Below, one piece after another: positions 1 to 7,669 of a stretch of 64,000 nucleotides of DNA. The DNA comes from Halomonas citrativorans (lineage in GTDB: Bacteria; Pseudomonadota; Gammaproteobacteria; Pseudomonadales; Halomonadaceae). The stretch's first letter is position 1; each line of letters starts with the position of its first letter. The DNA is taken from contig NZ_FUKM01000057.1 in assembly GCF_900163645.1 (NCBI RefSeq), positions 434,001 through 498,000 of the forward strand, in the 5' to 3' direction. The position numbers were made by a program, and so were the translations under genes. Below the pieces are notes generated by a model, which saw only the letters and a list, made by a program, of their open reading frames with translations, was not told where the DNA came from and made no database searches.

Positions 1-786
1 GCCTTGACGCGCGGTGAAAAAGCAGTGCCCACGCTCCCTTCGGTACAGTTCGGGTTCGGCTGTGCACAGCACGTTTGGCCCCAACACTGTCCCGCCGCGT
101 TAGCGCCTTACCCACTATTACAAGGCGAACCCGTATCGCTGATCGCGATGCTGGATAGCGCGTTAGACAACATACGCAAGGGCGGGCAGCCGCCACCTTC
201 GCGCCTCAAACTCAAGGTAGCGCGTTACGCAATGAGCGACGAGCTAGCGCTGATCGCCAATCTGGCTGAAAAGCTGCCCGCTACCCAACTGATTCTGGAT
301 GCCAACGGCGGCTGGACACGTGAGGAGGCCACGCGATTTTGTCGACAGCTACCGCGTGAACAGATCGACTACCTGGAAGAGCCTTGCTCCACGTTTGCTG
401 ACGCCATTGCCGTGGCCGATGCAGCGGGCGTGAAGATTGCGCTGGATGAAACGTTGTCACGTAACGCGCCCTGGTATTCCCATCCTCATATTGCCGCCCT
501 GGTGATTAAGCCTACATTGATAGGCGCATTAAGCGCCTGCGAGGCACTTGTACAGCGGGCGCGGGCAGATAATCTGCGGGTGGTTATTTCCTCAAGTTTC
601 GAGTCTGACCTTGGCCTGGGCTTGCTGGCTCGGCTGGCCTGCCAATGGGCGCCCGAAGAACCACCGGGGCTGGATACCGGAAACTGGCTGGCTGAACGGG
701 TAACCACCACGGCAGGTGATGTCGTTGCCGGGCGCTTAACGTGCCTCTATCAAGCGACGTGTCTCTATCAAGCTATGCAGGAATAA
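1..786 (+). CDS. menC: o-succinylbenzoate synthase, 5' end cut by window
   Basis: This is the C-terminal part of MenC, the enolase-superfamily enzyme that dehydrates SHCHC to o-succinylbenzoate in menaquinone synthesis. The frame is open to the window edge, and about 260 residues remain of a family length near 320, so the true start lies upstream. Superfamily catalytic landmarks are visible in order: the KxK pair in RLKLKVAR, the metal-binding Asp of LDANGGW, the Glu of YLEEPC, the Asp of ALDETL and the Lys of VIKPTLIG. The last residues contain a short duplicated stretch (CLYQATCLYQAM). It is followed 15 bp later by menE, so the two form one operon. The MenC assignment rests on these motifs plus the menE neighbour and is strong. 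Confidence 0.9.
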   Translation, partial: ALTRGEKAVPTLPSVQFGFGCAQHVWPQHCPAALAPYPLLQGEPVSLIAMLDSALDNIRKGGQPPPSRLKLKVARYAMSDELALIANLAEKLPATQLILDANGGWTREEATRFCRQLPREQIDYLEEPCSTFADAIAVADAAGVKIALDETLSRNAPWYSHPHIAALVIKPTLIGALSACEALVQRARADNLRVVISSSFESDLGLGLLARLACQWAPEEPPGLDTGNWLAERVTTTAGDVVAGRLTCLYQATCLYQAMQE

Positions 787-801
787 CCAGGAGCGTGCCG
801 A

Positions 802-2208
802 GTGATGCAGCCTTGCCCCATTAACTATTGGGCCACCGAAACTCCGCAGCATATTGCGCTACACAGTGGCTCAGTGACGCTTACTTATCGAATGCTCGAC
901 AGGCGTATCGCCGCGCTGTCGCGACAGCTGGCGCAAAAGGGGTTTCAGCCTGGGGACACATTAATGGCCCCGGCCAAAGGCGCATTGGCCTCGTTATTAT
1001 TGGCCTGGGCTTGTCTGCGTGTCGGGGTGGTTTTCTGTCCGCTAAACCCGGCCTTTCCAAGCGCCCAGCAGCACGCGCTTGCCCAGCGCCTGCAGGCCAG
1101 CCGCATTTGTTATACGGAAGGTGAGCAGGGCGACGCGCAGGTAACGTCATCTGCTCCAGCGCCGATTACCCTCGATTTTTCCGAAGAACTAATTACCGAA
1201 CAAGCGGTGCAACTGAATACCGATCAGCGCTGTAACACGATTTTTACCTCGGGTTCCAGCGGCATGCCTAAAGCGGTACTGCACCGGCTGGGGAATCATC
1301 TGGCCTCGGCTAATGGTTCGGCAGCCTTAATTCCTGTTGACCAACAGAGCGGCTGGCTCTTGTCGCTACCGCTGTTTCATATTGGCGGCTACGCGATTCC
1401 CTTTCGCGTATTTCTCGAAGGTGGCCGGGTCATTCTGGATGATGGTGATGCGCCGCTGGCTGCACGCCTGGAACAACAGCCTATTACGCACCTTTCACTG
1501 GTACCCACTCAGCTCTGGCGCTTGTTACAAGCGGGCTTTGACCCCGCCAGAACACAGCTGCGCGAACTGCTGTTGGGCGGCGCGGCAATCCCCGCACCGC
1601 TGGTGGCACACATGACCTCGCTGGGGCTGGCGCCAAAAGTTAGTTATGGGCTATCTGAAATGGCAAGCCAGGTCTGTACCGGCACTCCCTCGGCACCAGG
1701 TGTTGTCGGCAAGCCACTTCCGGGGCGCGATGTTCGGATCATCAACAATGAAATACAGGTGCGGGGCGATACCCTGTTTAGCGGCTATTTAAATAACGGT
1801 GCGCTGGACCCAACCCTAAATGATGAGGGTTGGTTTGCCACGCGGGACAAGGGGTATTTCAATTCTGCGGGGGAACTGGTGGTTGAAGGGCGGCTGGATA
1901 ACGGCTTTATCTCCGGCGGTGAGAACATTCAGCCGGAAAGCATCGAACAGCGGTTGGTGGACCACCCTAGCGTCGCCCAAGCGCTGGTGGTTGCTGTGCC
2001 ACACCCCGAGTGGGGTGAGCGCCCCGTTGCCTTTATTGATTGGCAGGCGCAAAGCGGCGAAGATCAGGCCCTGGCCCGCTGGGTGCGCGAGGCGCTGCCG
2101 GGCTTTATGGTGCCCGATGCATGGTTGGCGTGGCCCTCGGTGAAAGGGCTAAAGCCCTCACGCACGCACTTTGCCAAACTGGCCCAAGAGCAGTTGGCGG
2201 TGATATAA
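802..2208 (+). CDS. menE: o-succinylbenzoate-CoA ligase
   Basis: MenE activates o-succinylbenzoate with ATP and CoA, the step after MenC in menaquinone synthesis. The 468-residue protein has the acyl-adenylate-forming motifs: TSGSSGMPK (phosphate binding), YGLSE, the MenE-like GWFATRDKGYF and GRLDNGFISGGENIQPE. The C-terminal catalytic Lys region (GLKPSRTHF) resembles other MenE proteins. A GTG at 802 is chosen because AGGAG lies 8 nt upstream; an ATG at 805 is the alternative. It follows menC after 15 bp. Menaquinone synthesis suggests the host can respire at low oxygen, which agrees with the molybdenum-cofactor genes further on. Confidence 0.92.
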   Translation: MMQPCPINYWATETPQHIALHSGSVTLTYRMLDRRIAALSRQLAQKGFQPGDTLMAPAKGALASLLLAWACLRVGVVFCPLNPAFPSAQQHALAQRLQASRICYTEGEQGDAQVTSSAPAPITLDFSEELITEQAVQLNTDQRCNTIFTSGSSGMPKAVLHRLGNHLASANGSAALIPVDQQSGWLLSLPLFHIGGYAIPFRVFLEGGRVILDDGDAPLAARLEQQPITHLSLVPTQLWRLLQAGFDPARTQLRELLLGGAAIPAPLVAHMTSLGLAPKVSYGLSEMASQVCTGTPSAPGVVGKPLPGRDVRIINNEIQVRGDTLFSGYLNNGALDPTLNDEGWFATRDKGYFNSAGELVVEGRLDNGFISGGENIQPESIEQRLVDHPSVAQALVVAVPHPEWGERPVAFIDWQAQSGEDQALARWVREALPGFMVPDAWLAWPSVKGLKPSRTHFAKLAQEQLAVI

Positions 2209-2301
2209 AACGCATCCATTAACGTTCATTGGCTATGTGAGTTTCCATTCTCGACTCGCCTTCTGAGAAGGTGGATCTCTTTATTTTTGATAAGGACATT
2301 T

Positions 2302-3522
2302 ATGAGCTCTTCTCAAGCGTCGGATACGCGGCGCGCAGGCGTATTTTTAGGGGCGGCGCTTGCTTTCATGATCACCATGGTGGGCACCACGCTGCCCACG
2401 CCACTTTATCCGATCTATCAGCATGAATTTGGTTTTTCGGATCTGATGATTACTGTCATCTTTGCGGCGTATGCGGTGGGGGTCATTTCAGCGTTATTGA
2501 TTACCGGGCAATGGTCTGATCAGCTAGGGCGTAAGCCGCTGCTGCTTGCCGGGCTTTTCCTGTCAGCGGTAAGCGATATCGTATTTTGGCAAGCCGATGG
2601 GTTAGGCATGTTGCTTACCGGCCGCGTACTTTCGGGGCTTTCGGCGGGTATCTTTACGGGTACTGCCACCGTGGCTGTCATGGAGCTGGCACCACGTTCC
2701 TGGGGGCGCTCCAGCACGTTGGTTGCTACCGCCGCCAATATGGTCGGGTTAGGTGTCGGGCCGATACTTGCGGGGGCGCTGGCCGTGCTGTTTGCGGCAC
2801 CGTTGGTGCTGCCGTTTGCTATTCACTTCGCGTTAGCGCTGTTAGCGGTGGTGTGTATCTGGCGAGCGCCTGAAACGGTTACGCGCCCAACGAATATCAA
2901 GCTTCGCGTTCAAACACCTAAAATCCCTTCTGAGGTGCGCAGCGTTTTTATACCCGCGGCTATCGCAGCGTTTGCTGGTTTTATGGTGTTCGGTTTTTAT
3001 ACCGCAGCAACCCCCGCCTTCCTGGGCCAGCAAATGGGCTACACCAATCATGCACTGATAGGGTGTGTGGCAGGGCTGCCGTTTATCGCCTCGACCGTTG
3101 GGCAAATGTGTCAGGGGCGGCTGCCTGAGCCTGGAAGATTGCCGATTGGGTGTGCTGTGCTGCTTGTCGGTGTGCTCATCATTGCGTGGGGGATTGCTTA
3201 CGAGCAACTGCTGGGTTTCATACTGGGCGCCATTGTTGCGGGCATTGGTCAGGGCATTACCTTCCGGGCGGGCATGGGCGCGATATCGGCGGCCAGCTCC
3301 CCTCAGCACAAAGCGGCAACGGTATCGTCTTTTTTCGTTGTTGCCTATGTGGCGATCTCGCTGCCCGTCGTCGGTATCGGCCTACTGGGGATAGTAGCCG
3401 GCCAACAAATCACCGCGCTAACGTTTGATCTCATCGTAGCGCTGCTGTGCTGCGTGGCGTTGGTGCTGCTATTGAAGCCACACCGTCTTGGCCGTGGAGC
3501 TACTCGCGACGCTGGCCGATGA
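2302..3522 (+). CDS. MFS transporter
   Basis: A 406-residue major facilitator with about twelve hydrophobic segments. The loop after the second segment carries MFS motif A (GQWSDQLGRKPLLL), and the fourth helix region is rich in Gly and Ala. The ATG at 2302 follows AAGGA by 5 nt, which argues against an earlier TTG in frame at 2287. It stands 93 bp after menE and is probably a separate unit. The substrate cannot be read from the sequence; the family suggests a drug or sugar exporter driven by proton antiport. An Lrp-type regulator is encoded convergently just downstream. Confidence 0.85.
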   Translation: MSSSQASDTRRAGVFLGAALAFMITMVGTTLPTPLYPIYQHEFGFSDLMITVIFAAYAVGVISALLITGQWSDQLGRKPLLLAGLFLSAVSDIVFWQADGLGMLLTGRVLSGLSAGIFTGTATVAVMELAPRSWGRSSTLVATAANMVGLGVGPILAGALAVLFAAPLVLPFAIHFALALLAVVCIWRAPETVTRPTNIKLRVQTPKIPSEVRSVFIPAAIAAFAGFMVFGFYTAATPAFLGQQMGYTNHALIGCVAGLPFIASTVGQMCQGRLPEPGRLPIGCAVLLVGVLIIAWGIAYEQLLGFILGAIVAGIGQGITFRAGMGAISAASSPQHKAATVSSFFVVAYVAISLPVVGIGLLGIVAGQQITALTFDLIVALLCCVALVLLLKPHRLGRGATRDAGR

Positions 3523-3542
3523 GCGGTACCGACGTATCAAAC

Positions 3543-3962
3543 TTATGCCGCTAGCAACGTGCGGAACTTGCGCATATTGTCATCGGCATAAAGCACCTGA
3601 TCGCAGAAGCGGTCATACGCATCTAAATCTGCCACGGTCACAATCAATACAAAATCACACTCGCCGGTCACTTGGTAACACTGCTTCACCTCCGGTGCGC
3701 TCAGCGCTGATTGCAAGAACCGCTGATAAAGCGATTTGTTATCTCGCTCCATCGTCACTTCCACCACCATATGCAGGCATTGGGCGAGTGCGTCAGGGTT
3801 AAGTAGCGCTACTTCCCGCTCAATAATCCCTGCGTTGTGTAACCGATTCACTCGTTTTAAACAGGCAGAGGGTGAAAGCCCTATCGTATCTGCTAATGCC
3901 TGGTTGGTTAGGCTAGCGTCCCGTTGAAGCTGTTCAAGAATTCGTTGGTCGATGGCATCCAT
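3543..3962 (-). CDS. Lrp/AsnC family transcriptional regulator
   Basis: A 139-residue Lrp/AsnC protein. The N-terminus MDAIDQRILEQLQRDA followed by LADTIGLSPSACLKRVNRL is the classic helix-turn-helix; the rest is the RAM effector-binding domain, with a region reading YQVTGECDFVLIVTVADLDAY. The ATG at 3962 gives the normal family N-terminus; the frame extends 19 codons further without looking like family sequence. Such regulators usually sense an amino acid and act on a neighbouring transporter or catabolic gene. The divergent neighbour at 4089, a membrane protein, is the obvious candidate target, but that is inference. Confidence 0.9.
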   Translation of the reverse strand: MDAIDQRILEQLQRDASLTNQALADTIGLSPSACLKRVNRLHNAGIIEREVALLNPDALAQCLHMVVEVTMERDNKSLYQRFLQSALSAPEVKQCYQVTGECDFVLIVTVADLDAYDRFCDQVLYADDNMRKFRTLLAA

Positions 3963-4088
3963 GAAATAAAATGCTCTTTCTGTGGTTATAAAGAATGAAT
4001 AGTGCTTGTAGATGCTCAATAGAAAAGAAGATTCTGCGTTATCCCTCTTATCATAACGCCTGTTAAAGCGTTAGCAATGGAGGGCTGG

Positions 4089-5024
4089 ATGCATGTAATT
4101 ACTCACTACCTGATTGATGGTTTAGGTAGCGTTATCAAAGATGCGCTGCGGGTTTACATAACGCTGCTCAAAATTCTTATTCCGGCATTGCTCATCGTTA
4201 AAGGGTTGGAGCTACTCGGGTTTGTCGGCTGGCTTGGAGTGGTGCTAGCCCCGTTAATGAATATGCTGGGGTTGCCCGAGCAAATGGGGGTTGTATGGGC
4301 GGCAGCGCTTTCTACCAACTTGTACACCGGCATGGCGGTATTTTTTCAGGTAGCGGGTGATACGCACTTGAGTGTTGAGCAAGTAACGGTGCTGGGCGCA
4401 TTGATGCTGGTAGGGCACTCGTTGCCGGTTGAAGGTGCGGTGGCCAAGCGAGCAGGTGTGCCTTGGTGGGCTACGTTATTGCTGAGGGTAGGCGGGGCTG
4501 TGCTGTTTGCCTGGCTATTACACCGATTTTACTCATTTTTTGGGTTACTACAGGCACCGGCGGAGTGGATATGGCAGCCCAGTCTTGAATCAGTATCGAC
4601 GCCAAGCGGTTGGGCCGTTGCACAGCTTGAAACATTGGCGCTGATTTTTGTGATTATTTTAGCGCTAATTGTGTTGCTGAAACTTTTGCACGTGCTTGGC
4701 CTGGAGCGCTGGCTGCATCTTGGGCTGTTACCGCTACTCAGCTTGCTGGGTATTGGCCGTTCTGCCGCTAATGTGACGGTCATTGGCTTCACGTTAGGGT
4801 TAAGCTATGGCGCAGGGTTGCTGATCCGTGATGTACAAAACGGCGTGCTTAACAGACGTGATAGCACGCTTGCGCTGTGCTTTTTGGGCCTCTGCCATAG
4901 CGTTATAGAGGATACGCTGCTGATCTTAATGCTGGGTGCCGATATCGTCGGTATTTTATGGGCGCGGCTGCTCTTTGCCATTATGGTGACGGCGATTATT
5001 GCTCGCTGGCCGAAAAGCGGCTAG
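4089..5024 (+). CDS. nucleoside-recognition (Gate) domain membrane protein
   Basis: A polytopic inner-membrane protein of 311 residues with two related halves, each with the small-residue-rich 'Gate' / nucleoside recognition fold. The first half has STNLYTGMAVFFQ and GHSLPVEGAVAKRAG; the second has GFTLGLSYGAGLLI and LGLCHSVIEDTLLILMLG, typical of Gate repeats. The ATG at 4089 is preferred over 4077 because GGAGG lies 5 nt upstream of it. The function is not established for this family; it resembles proteins annotated as uptake or spore-maturation-type membrane proteins. It is divergent from the Lrp gene, separated by 126 bp, so it may be regulated by it. Confidence 0.75.
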   Translation: MHVITHYLIDGLGSVIKDALRVYITLLKILIPALLIVKGLELLGFVGWLGVVLAPLMNMLGLPEQMGVVWAAALSTNLYTGMAVFFQVAGDTHLSVEQVTVLGALMLVGHSLPVEGAVAKRAGVPWWATLLLRVGGAVLFAWLLHRFYSFFGLLQAPAEWIWQPSLESVSTPSGWAVAQLETLALIFVIILALIVLLKLLHVLGLERWLHLGLLPLLSLLGIGRSAANVTVIGFTLGLSYGAGLLIRDVQNGVLNRRDSTLALCFLGLCHSVIEDTLLILMLGADIVGILWARLLFAIMVTAIIARWPKSG

Positions 5025-5085
5025 GCAGAGTCATGGTGCTTCAAGGTAAAAGCGCTGGTTGTTAGAGAGTGTTTAAGCCGCTTTT

Positions 5086-5943
5086 TTAATCTCTTAGATA
5101 AAGCTCCCCCTTGCCCACCAGCACAGCACTGCCGCCTACCTGAACCAGGCCGTTATACAGGGTGGTTTCAATAACGCTGGCGCGGCCCATTTCAACGCCT
5201 TGATAGAGTGTCCAGTGCGTCGTTTCGTTAAGGGTTGCCAAATACCCGGTTAATGCCGCTGCGGCACTGCCGGTTGCGGGGTCTTCGCAAAGGCCATGTT
5301 CTCTGGAGAACATGCGGCTCCGAAGCGTAGCTTTTGAGCAGTCAGCCGCTTCTGTTGCGTAAAGATATATTTGCTCCGCACCGCTCGGGGCAACGGTCTC
5401 TGCCCATATGGTTGCTGAAATGTGTATGTTTTTTAGGGCTGCGGGGTCGCTCAGCTCGATCAGATGAAACGCCAGCCCGCAGGATGAGATAACCGGCGTG
5501 CCGATAACCTGATGGGGTTGCAAGCCGAGCAGTGCCGCCGCCGATTGCTGGTCCAGCGTGCTTGGCGTAATGCTGGCGGGCCTTGCGGTCGTAAACACGG
5601 CTTTATCACCTGAGTAGCGAACGGTTAGCTCTCCTACAGGTGGGTGAAGCACCAGCGTTTGCGTACGGCTAATCAAGCCAAGCTCGGCTAGAAGCTGCGC
5701 GGTGCCGACGGTCGGGTGGCCGGCAAATGGTAGCTCTTGGGTGGGCGTAAAGATCCGCATCGGGTAGTGGTTTGGCTCAATGGGCGCACTTAAGAACACC
5801 GTTTCGGCAAGATTAAGCTCATTGGCGATTGCCTGCATGGTGGCTGTTGTCAGCCCGTCGGTGTTTAAAAATACCGCCAGCTGATTGCCCGCGAAAGGCT
5901 GATGAGTAAATACATCGAGTAAGTAATATTCAGCGATTTTCAT
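5086..5943 (-). CDS. PhzF family isomerase/epimerase
   Basis: A 285-residue PhzF-fold protein beginning MKIAEYYLLDVFTHQPFAGNQLAVF, with the conserved active-site Glu in ANELNLAETVFL, FAGHPTVGTAQLL, and CEDPATGSAAAALTGYL, all typical of the DAP-epimerase-like PhzF family. Members isomerise small acids, but most outside phenazine clusters have no known substrate, and no phenazine genes are nearby. The ATG at 5943 overlaps the stop of the upstream DUF1127 gene as ATGA, which fixes the start and indicates translational coupling. Confidence 0.87.
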   Translation of the reverse strand: MKIAEYYLLDVFTHQPFAGNQLAVFLNTDGLTTATMQAIANELNLAETVFLSAPIEPNHYPMRIFTPTQELPFAGHPTVGTAQLLAELGLISRTQTLVLHPPVGELTVRYSGDKAVFTTARPASITPSTLDQQSAAALLGLQPHQVIGTPVISSCGLAFHLIELSDPAALKNIHISATIWAETVAPSGAEQIYLYATEAADCSKATLRSRMFSREHGLCEDPATGSAAAALTGYLATLNETTHWTLYQGVEMGRASVIETTLYNGLVQVGGSAVLVGKGELYLRD

Positions 5944-6122
5944 ACTGGTCTCTTCAGGTTGTGTTTCCAAAAGGATTTACGGCCCTCCTTTTGTGCCTGG
6001 GCACGGGTGATGCCAATATCTCTTAGCAGCCGGTCATCAAGTATCAGCAACTGGCGGCGGCTGCGGCGACGCTCGCGGTGGGCGCATATTTGAGAGCGTA
6101 GCTGAGCCAATGAATCAGCCAA
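5940..6122 (-). CDS. DUF1127 small protein
   Basis: A 60-residue basic protein with the DUF1127 signature LLILDDRLLRDIGITRAQA. Family members are short, arginine-rich, often stress- or phosphate-linked, and in some alphaproteobacteria bind RNA; no function is known here. The only in-frame start is a TTG at 6122 (a second TTG lies 5 codons on), without a clear ribosome binding site, so the start is uncertain. It is coupled by an ATGA overlap to the PhzF gene. Confidence 0.7.
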   Translation of the reverse strand: MADSLAQLRSQICAHRERRRSRRQLLILDDRLLRDIGITRAQAQKEGRKSFWKHNLKRPV

Positions 6123-6378
6123 TACGCACTACTAACGAGCGCCCTTCACGAGTAACCCGCCGTTGGTGAATGTATATGCCATAAGAGAGGTCGCTCTTCA
6201 TAAAAACGATGCATACTTATACCTTTGACCGAGGCTTGGTGCGATTTTTATAGATTCCTGCAACGTTCTGATTTTACTGTTCTTTAAGAATATCTTTCTG
6301 ATCAAAAATTGACCTAAATCGCTGGTGGATTTTCTACTGCCTATTTTTATCTTGCAGAACAGTCATCTACAATTAGAC
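6123..6378 (+). promoter_or_regulatory. AT-rich leader of the CRISPR array and DUF1127 upstream region
   Basis: No gene is seen here. The stretch from about 6230 to 6378 is strongly AT-rich (runs such as GATTTTTATAG, TTCTTTAAG, TCAAAAATTGACC, CTATTTTTATC) and directly abuts the first, most uniform CRISPR repeat, whereas the other end of the array has degenerate repeats. That polarity marks this as the leader: it should carry the pre-crRNA promoter and the signals for spacer insertion. The left part also serves as upstream region of the minus-strand DUF1127 gene. Confidence 0.6.
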
Positions 6379-6895
6379 CGTTCCCCACAGGCGTGGGGAT
6401 GAACCGTGCTGTCTGGCGAGGGCTTGGCAGCCAATGATCCGTTCCCCACAGGCGTGGGGATGAACCGGCTGGCGACGCTTCGGAAACTACATGCTGCCGC
6501 CGTTCCCCACAGGCGTGGGGATGAACCGCACTATGTCGCCTGCGGGGTCGCGGATGATTCGCCGTTCCCCACAGGCGTGGGGATGAACCGGTTGGGGGCC
6601 TTGCCTTTCACCTTGCCGCAAGCCGTTCCCCACAGGCGCGGGGATGAACCGTTAAATATCATCAAGGCAACGGCGAATTGATGCCGTTCCCCGCAGGCGC
6701 GGGGATGAACCGCGATTGCAGCGGCTGAGGCGGCGAATGTTGATCCGTTCCCCGCAGGCGCGGGGATGAACCGTCGATAAAACAACTGATTTTAATGGCG
6801 ACATACCGTTCCCCGCAGGCGCGGGGATGAACTCAAGTCCTGGACGTCCTAATGGCTCATGGAGATACGTTCCTCACTGGCGTGGGGATGAACCA
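6379..6895 (+). CRISPR. CRISPR array, type I-E-like, 9 repeats and 8 spacers
   Basis: Nine 28-nt repeats start at 6379, 6440, 6501, 6563, 6624, 6685, 6746, 6807 and 6868; spacers are 33 nt (one is 34). The repeat has a CCCC...GGGG stem and ends in GATGAACCG, as in type I-E arrays. Repeats 1-4 carry CCCCACAGGCGTGGGG, repeat 5 CCCCACAGGCGCGGGG, repeats 6-8 CCCCGCAGGCGCGGGG. Repeat 8 ends in TC instead of CG and repeat 9 has several changes, so the leader-distal, older end is at the right. No cas genes occur in this window, so processing and interference must depend on genes elsewhere or the array is orphaned. Short apparent reading frames across the array are artefacts of the repeat. Confidence 0.97.
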
Positions 6896-6908
6896 AACTC
6901 AAGATAAG
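6895..6908. repeat. left copy of 14-bp direct repeat flanking accessory segment
   Basis: AAACTCAAGATAAG occurs here, immediately after the last degenerate CRISPR repeat, and again at 10777-10790, shortly before an orphan CRISPR repeat. The two copies are identical over 14 bp and differ on both sides. They bracket about 3.9 kb of accessory genes and look like the borders of an insertion into the array. Confidence 0.7.
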
Positions 6909-7004
6909 ACGGAAATCACTGAAAATGATGGGTTTTGATGCTGATTGAAACGCTGATCGCGGCGTATGCTATACGTGTATATCAAATCTCCAGGAGAGAC
7001 CATC

Positions 7005-7229
7005 ATGTTGGCAATACGACTGCCCAGCGACATCGAAGCGCGCCTGGAGGCCTTGGCCAAGGCCTCCGGCCGCACCAAGACCTATTACGCCCGTGAAGCT
7101 ATTCTCAAGCACCTCGATGACCTCGAGGACGTTTACCTAGCCGAGCAGACCCTGGAGCGTCTGCGTCGTGGCGAGGAAACCACGCACTCCCTGGATGACG
7201 TGGAGCGTGATCTTGGGCTGGAAAATTGA
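7005..7229 (+). CDS. RelB-type ribbon-helix-helix antitoxin
   Basis: A 74-residue antitoxin: [28 protein letters not shown] is the ribbon-helix-helix DNA-binding part, followed by an acidic C-terminal tail ([10 protein letters not shown]) of the sort that wraps the toxin. The ATG at 7005 follows AGGAG by 8 nt. A palindromic-looking ATACGTGTAT upstream (about 6971-6980) could be its operator. The partner RelE toxin gene starts within the last codons but is broken, so this is a solitary antitoxin. Confidence 0.85.
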   Translation: MLAIRLPSDIEARLEALAKASGRTKTYYAREAILKHLDDLEDVYLAEQTLERLRRGEETTHSLDDVERDLGLEN

Positions 7230-7345
7230 GCTGACGGGGCCGCCCACAAGCAGTTGAAGAAGTTGGGTCATGTTGAGGCCAAGCGCATCCGTGACTACCT
7301 GCGCGAGCGAGTACAGCCGCTTGAGGATTCGCGACAGCTCGCCGA
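7213..7345 (+). pseudogene. RelE/ParE toxin remnant, frameshifted and truncated
   Basis: In the frame starting with TTG at 7213, GWKIELTG reads as the start of a RelE-family toxin overlapping the antitoxin gene. The frame breaks in the GGGG run at about 7237: inserting one G restores [17 protein letters not shown] and [16 protein letters not shown]. The C-terminal half, with the catalytic residues, is missing because transposase sequence joins directly at about 7340. The toxin is therefore dead by both a one-base deletion and truncation. Confidence 0.8.
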
Positions 7346-7580
7346 GCAGGGCGTGACCCAGAGCATGTCACGCAAGGGGAATTGTTTAGATAATGCCGCG
7401 ATGGAGAGCTTCTTTGGAACGCTGAAGTCAGAATATTTTTACCTGAACCGCTTTGACACGATTGAGCAATTATAGGCGGGCATCCGACACTACATCCATT
7501 ACTATAACCACGAGCGCATCAAGTCCAAACTAAAAGGCCTGAGCCCGGTGCAGTACCGAATTCAGGCCTTATCCGCTTAG
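7346..7580 (+). pseudogene. IS3-family transposase (orfB) C-terminal remnant
   Basis: The sequence [22 protein letters not shown], then GTLKSEYFY, and after an in-frame TAG at 7473 the continuation [28 protein letters not shown], is the C-terminal end of the DDE transposase of IS3/IS150-group elements; the final catalytic Glu in NAAMESFF is present. The TAG replaces an expected Glu codon. All of orfA and most of orfB are absent, and the left part is fused to the relE remnant, so this is a decayed fragment. Confidence 0.88.
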
Positions 7581-7589
7581 TGTTTTACT

Positions 7590-7612
7590 GTCCAGGTTTT
7601 TGGGGTCAGTTC
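7590..7612 (+). mobile_element. IS3-type right terminal inverted repeat
   Basis: TGTCCAGG, a T run, and TGGGGTCAGTTCA directly after the transposase stop match the right end of IS3/IS150-group elements. No matching left end is seen between 6896 and 7346, so only the right border of the element survives. Confidence 0.65.
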
Positions 7613-7669
7613 AGATGAATGAGTCTTCTATATTGTCGACGTCCGATGGCACCACCATCCCTAAGAGGC

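Noticed and set aside
2209..2301. CCTTCTGAGAAGG hairpin as terminator after menE
   Set aside because: The stem is only 5 bp and no T-run follows.
6406..6785. Open reading frames on both strands across 6406-6785
   Set aside because: They are read through CRISPR repeats and spacers; the repeated peptide (VPHRRGDEP / SPRLWGTA type) is only the translated repeat.
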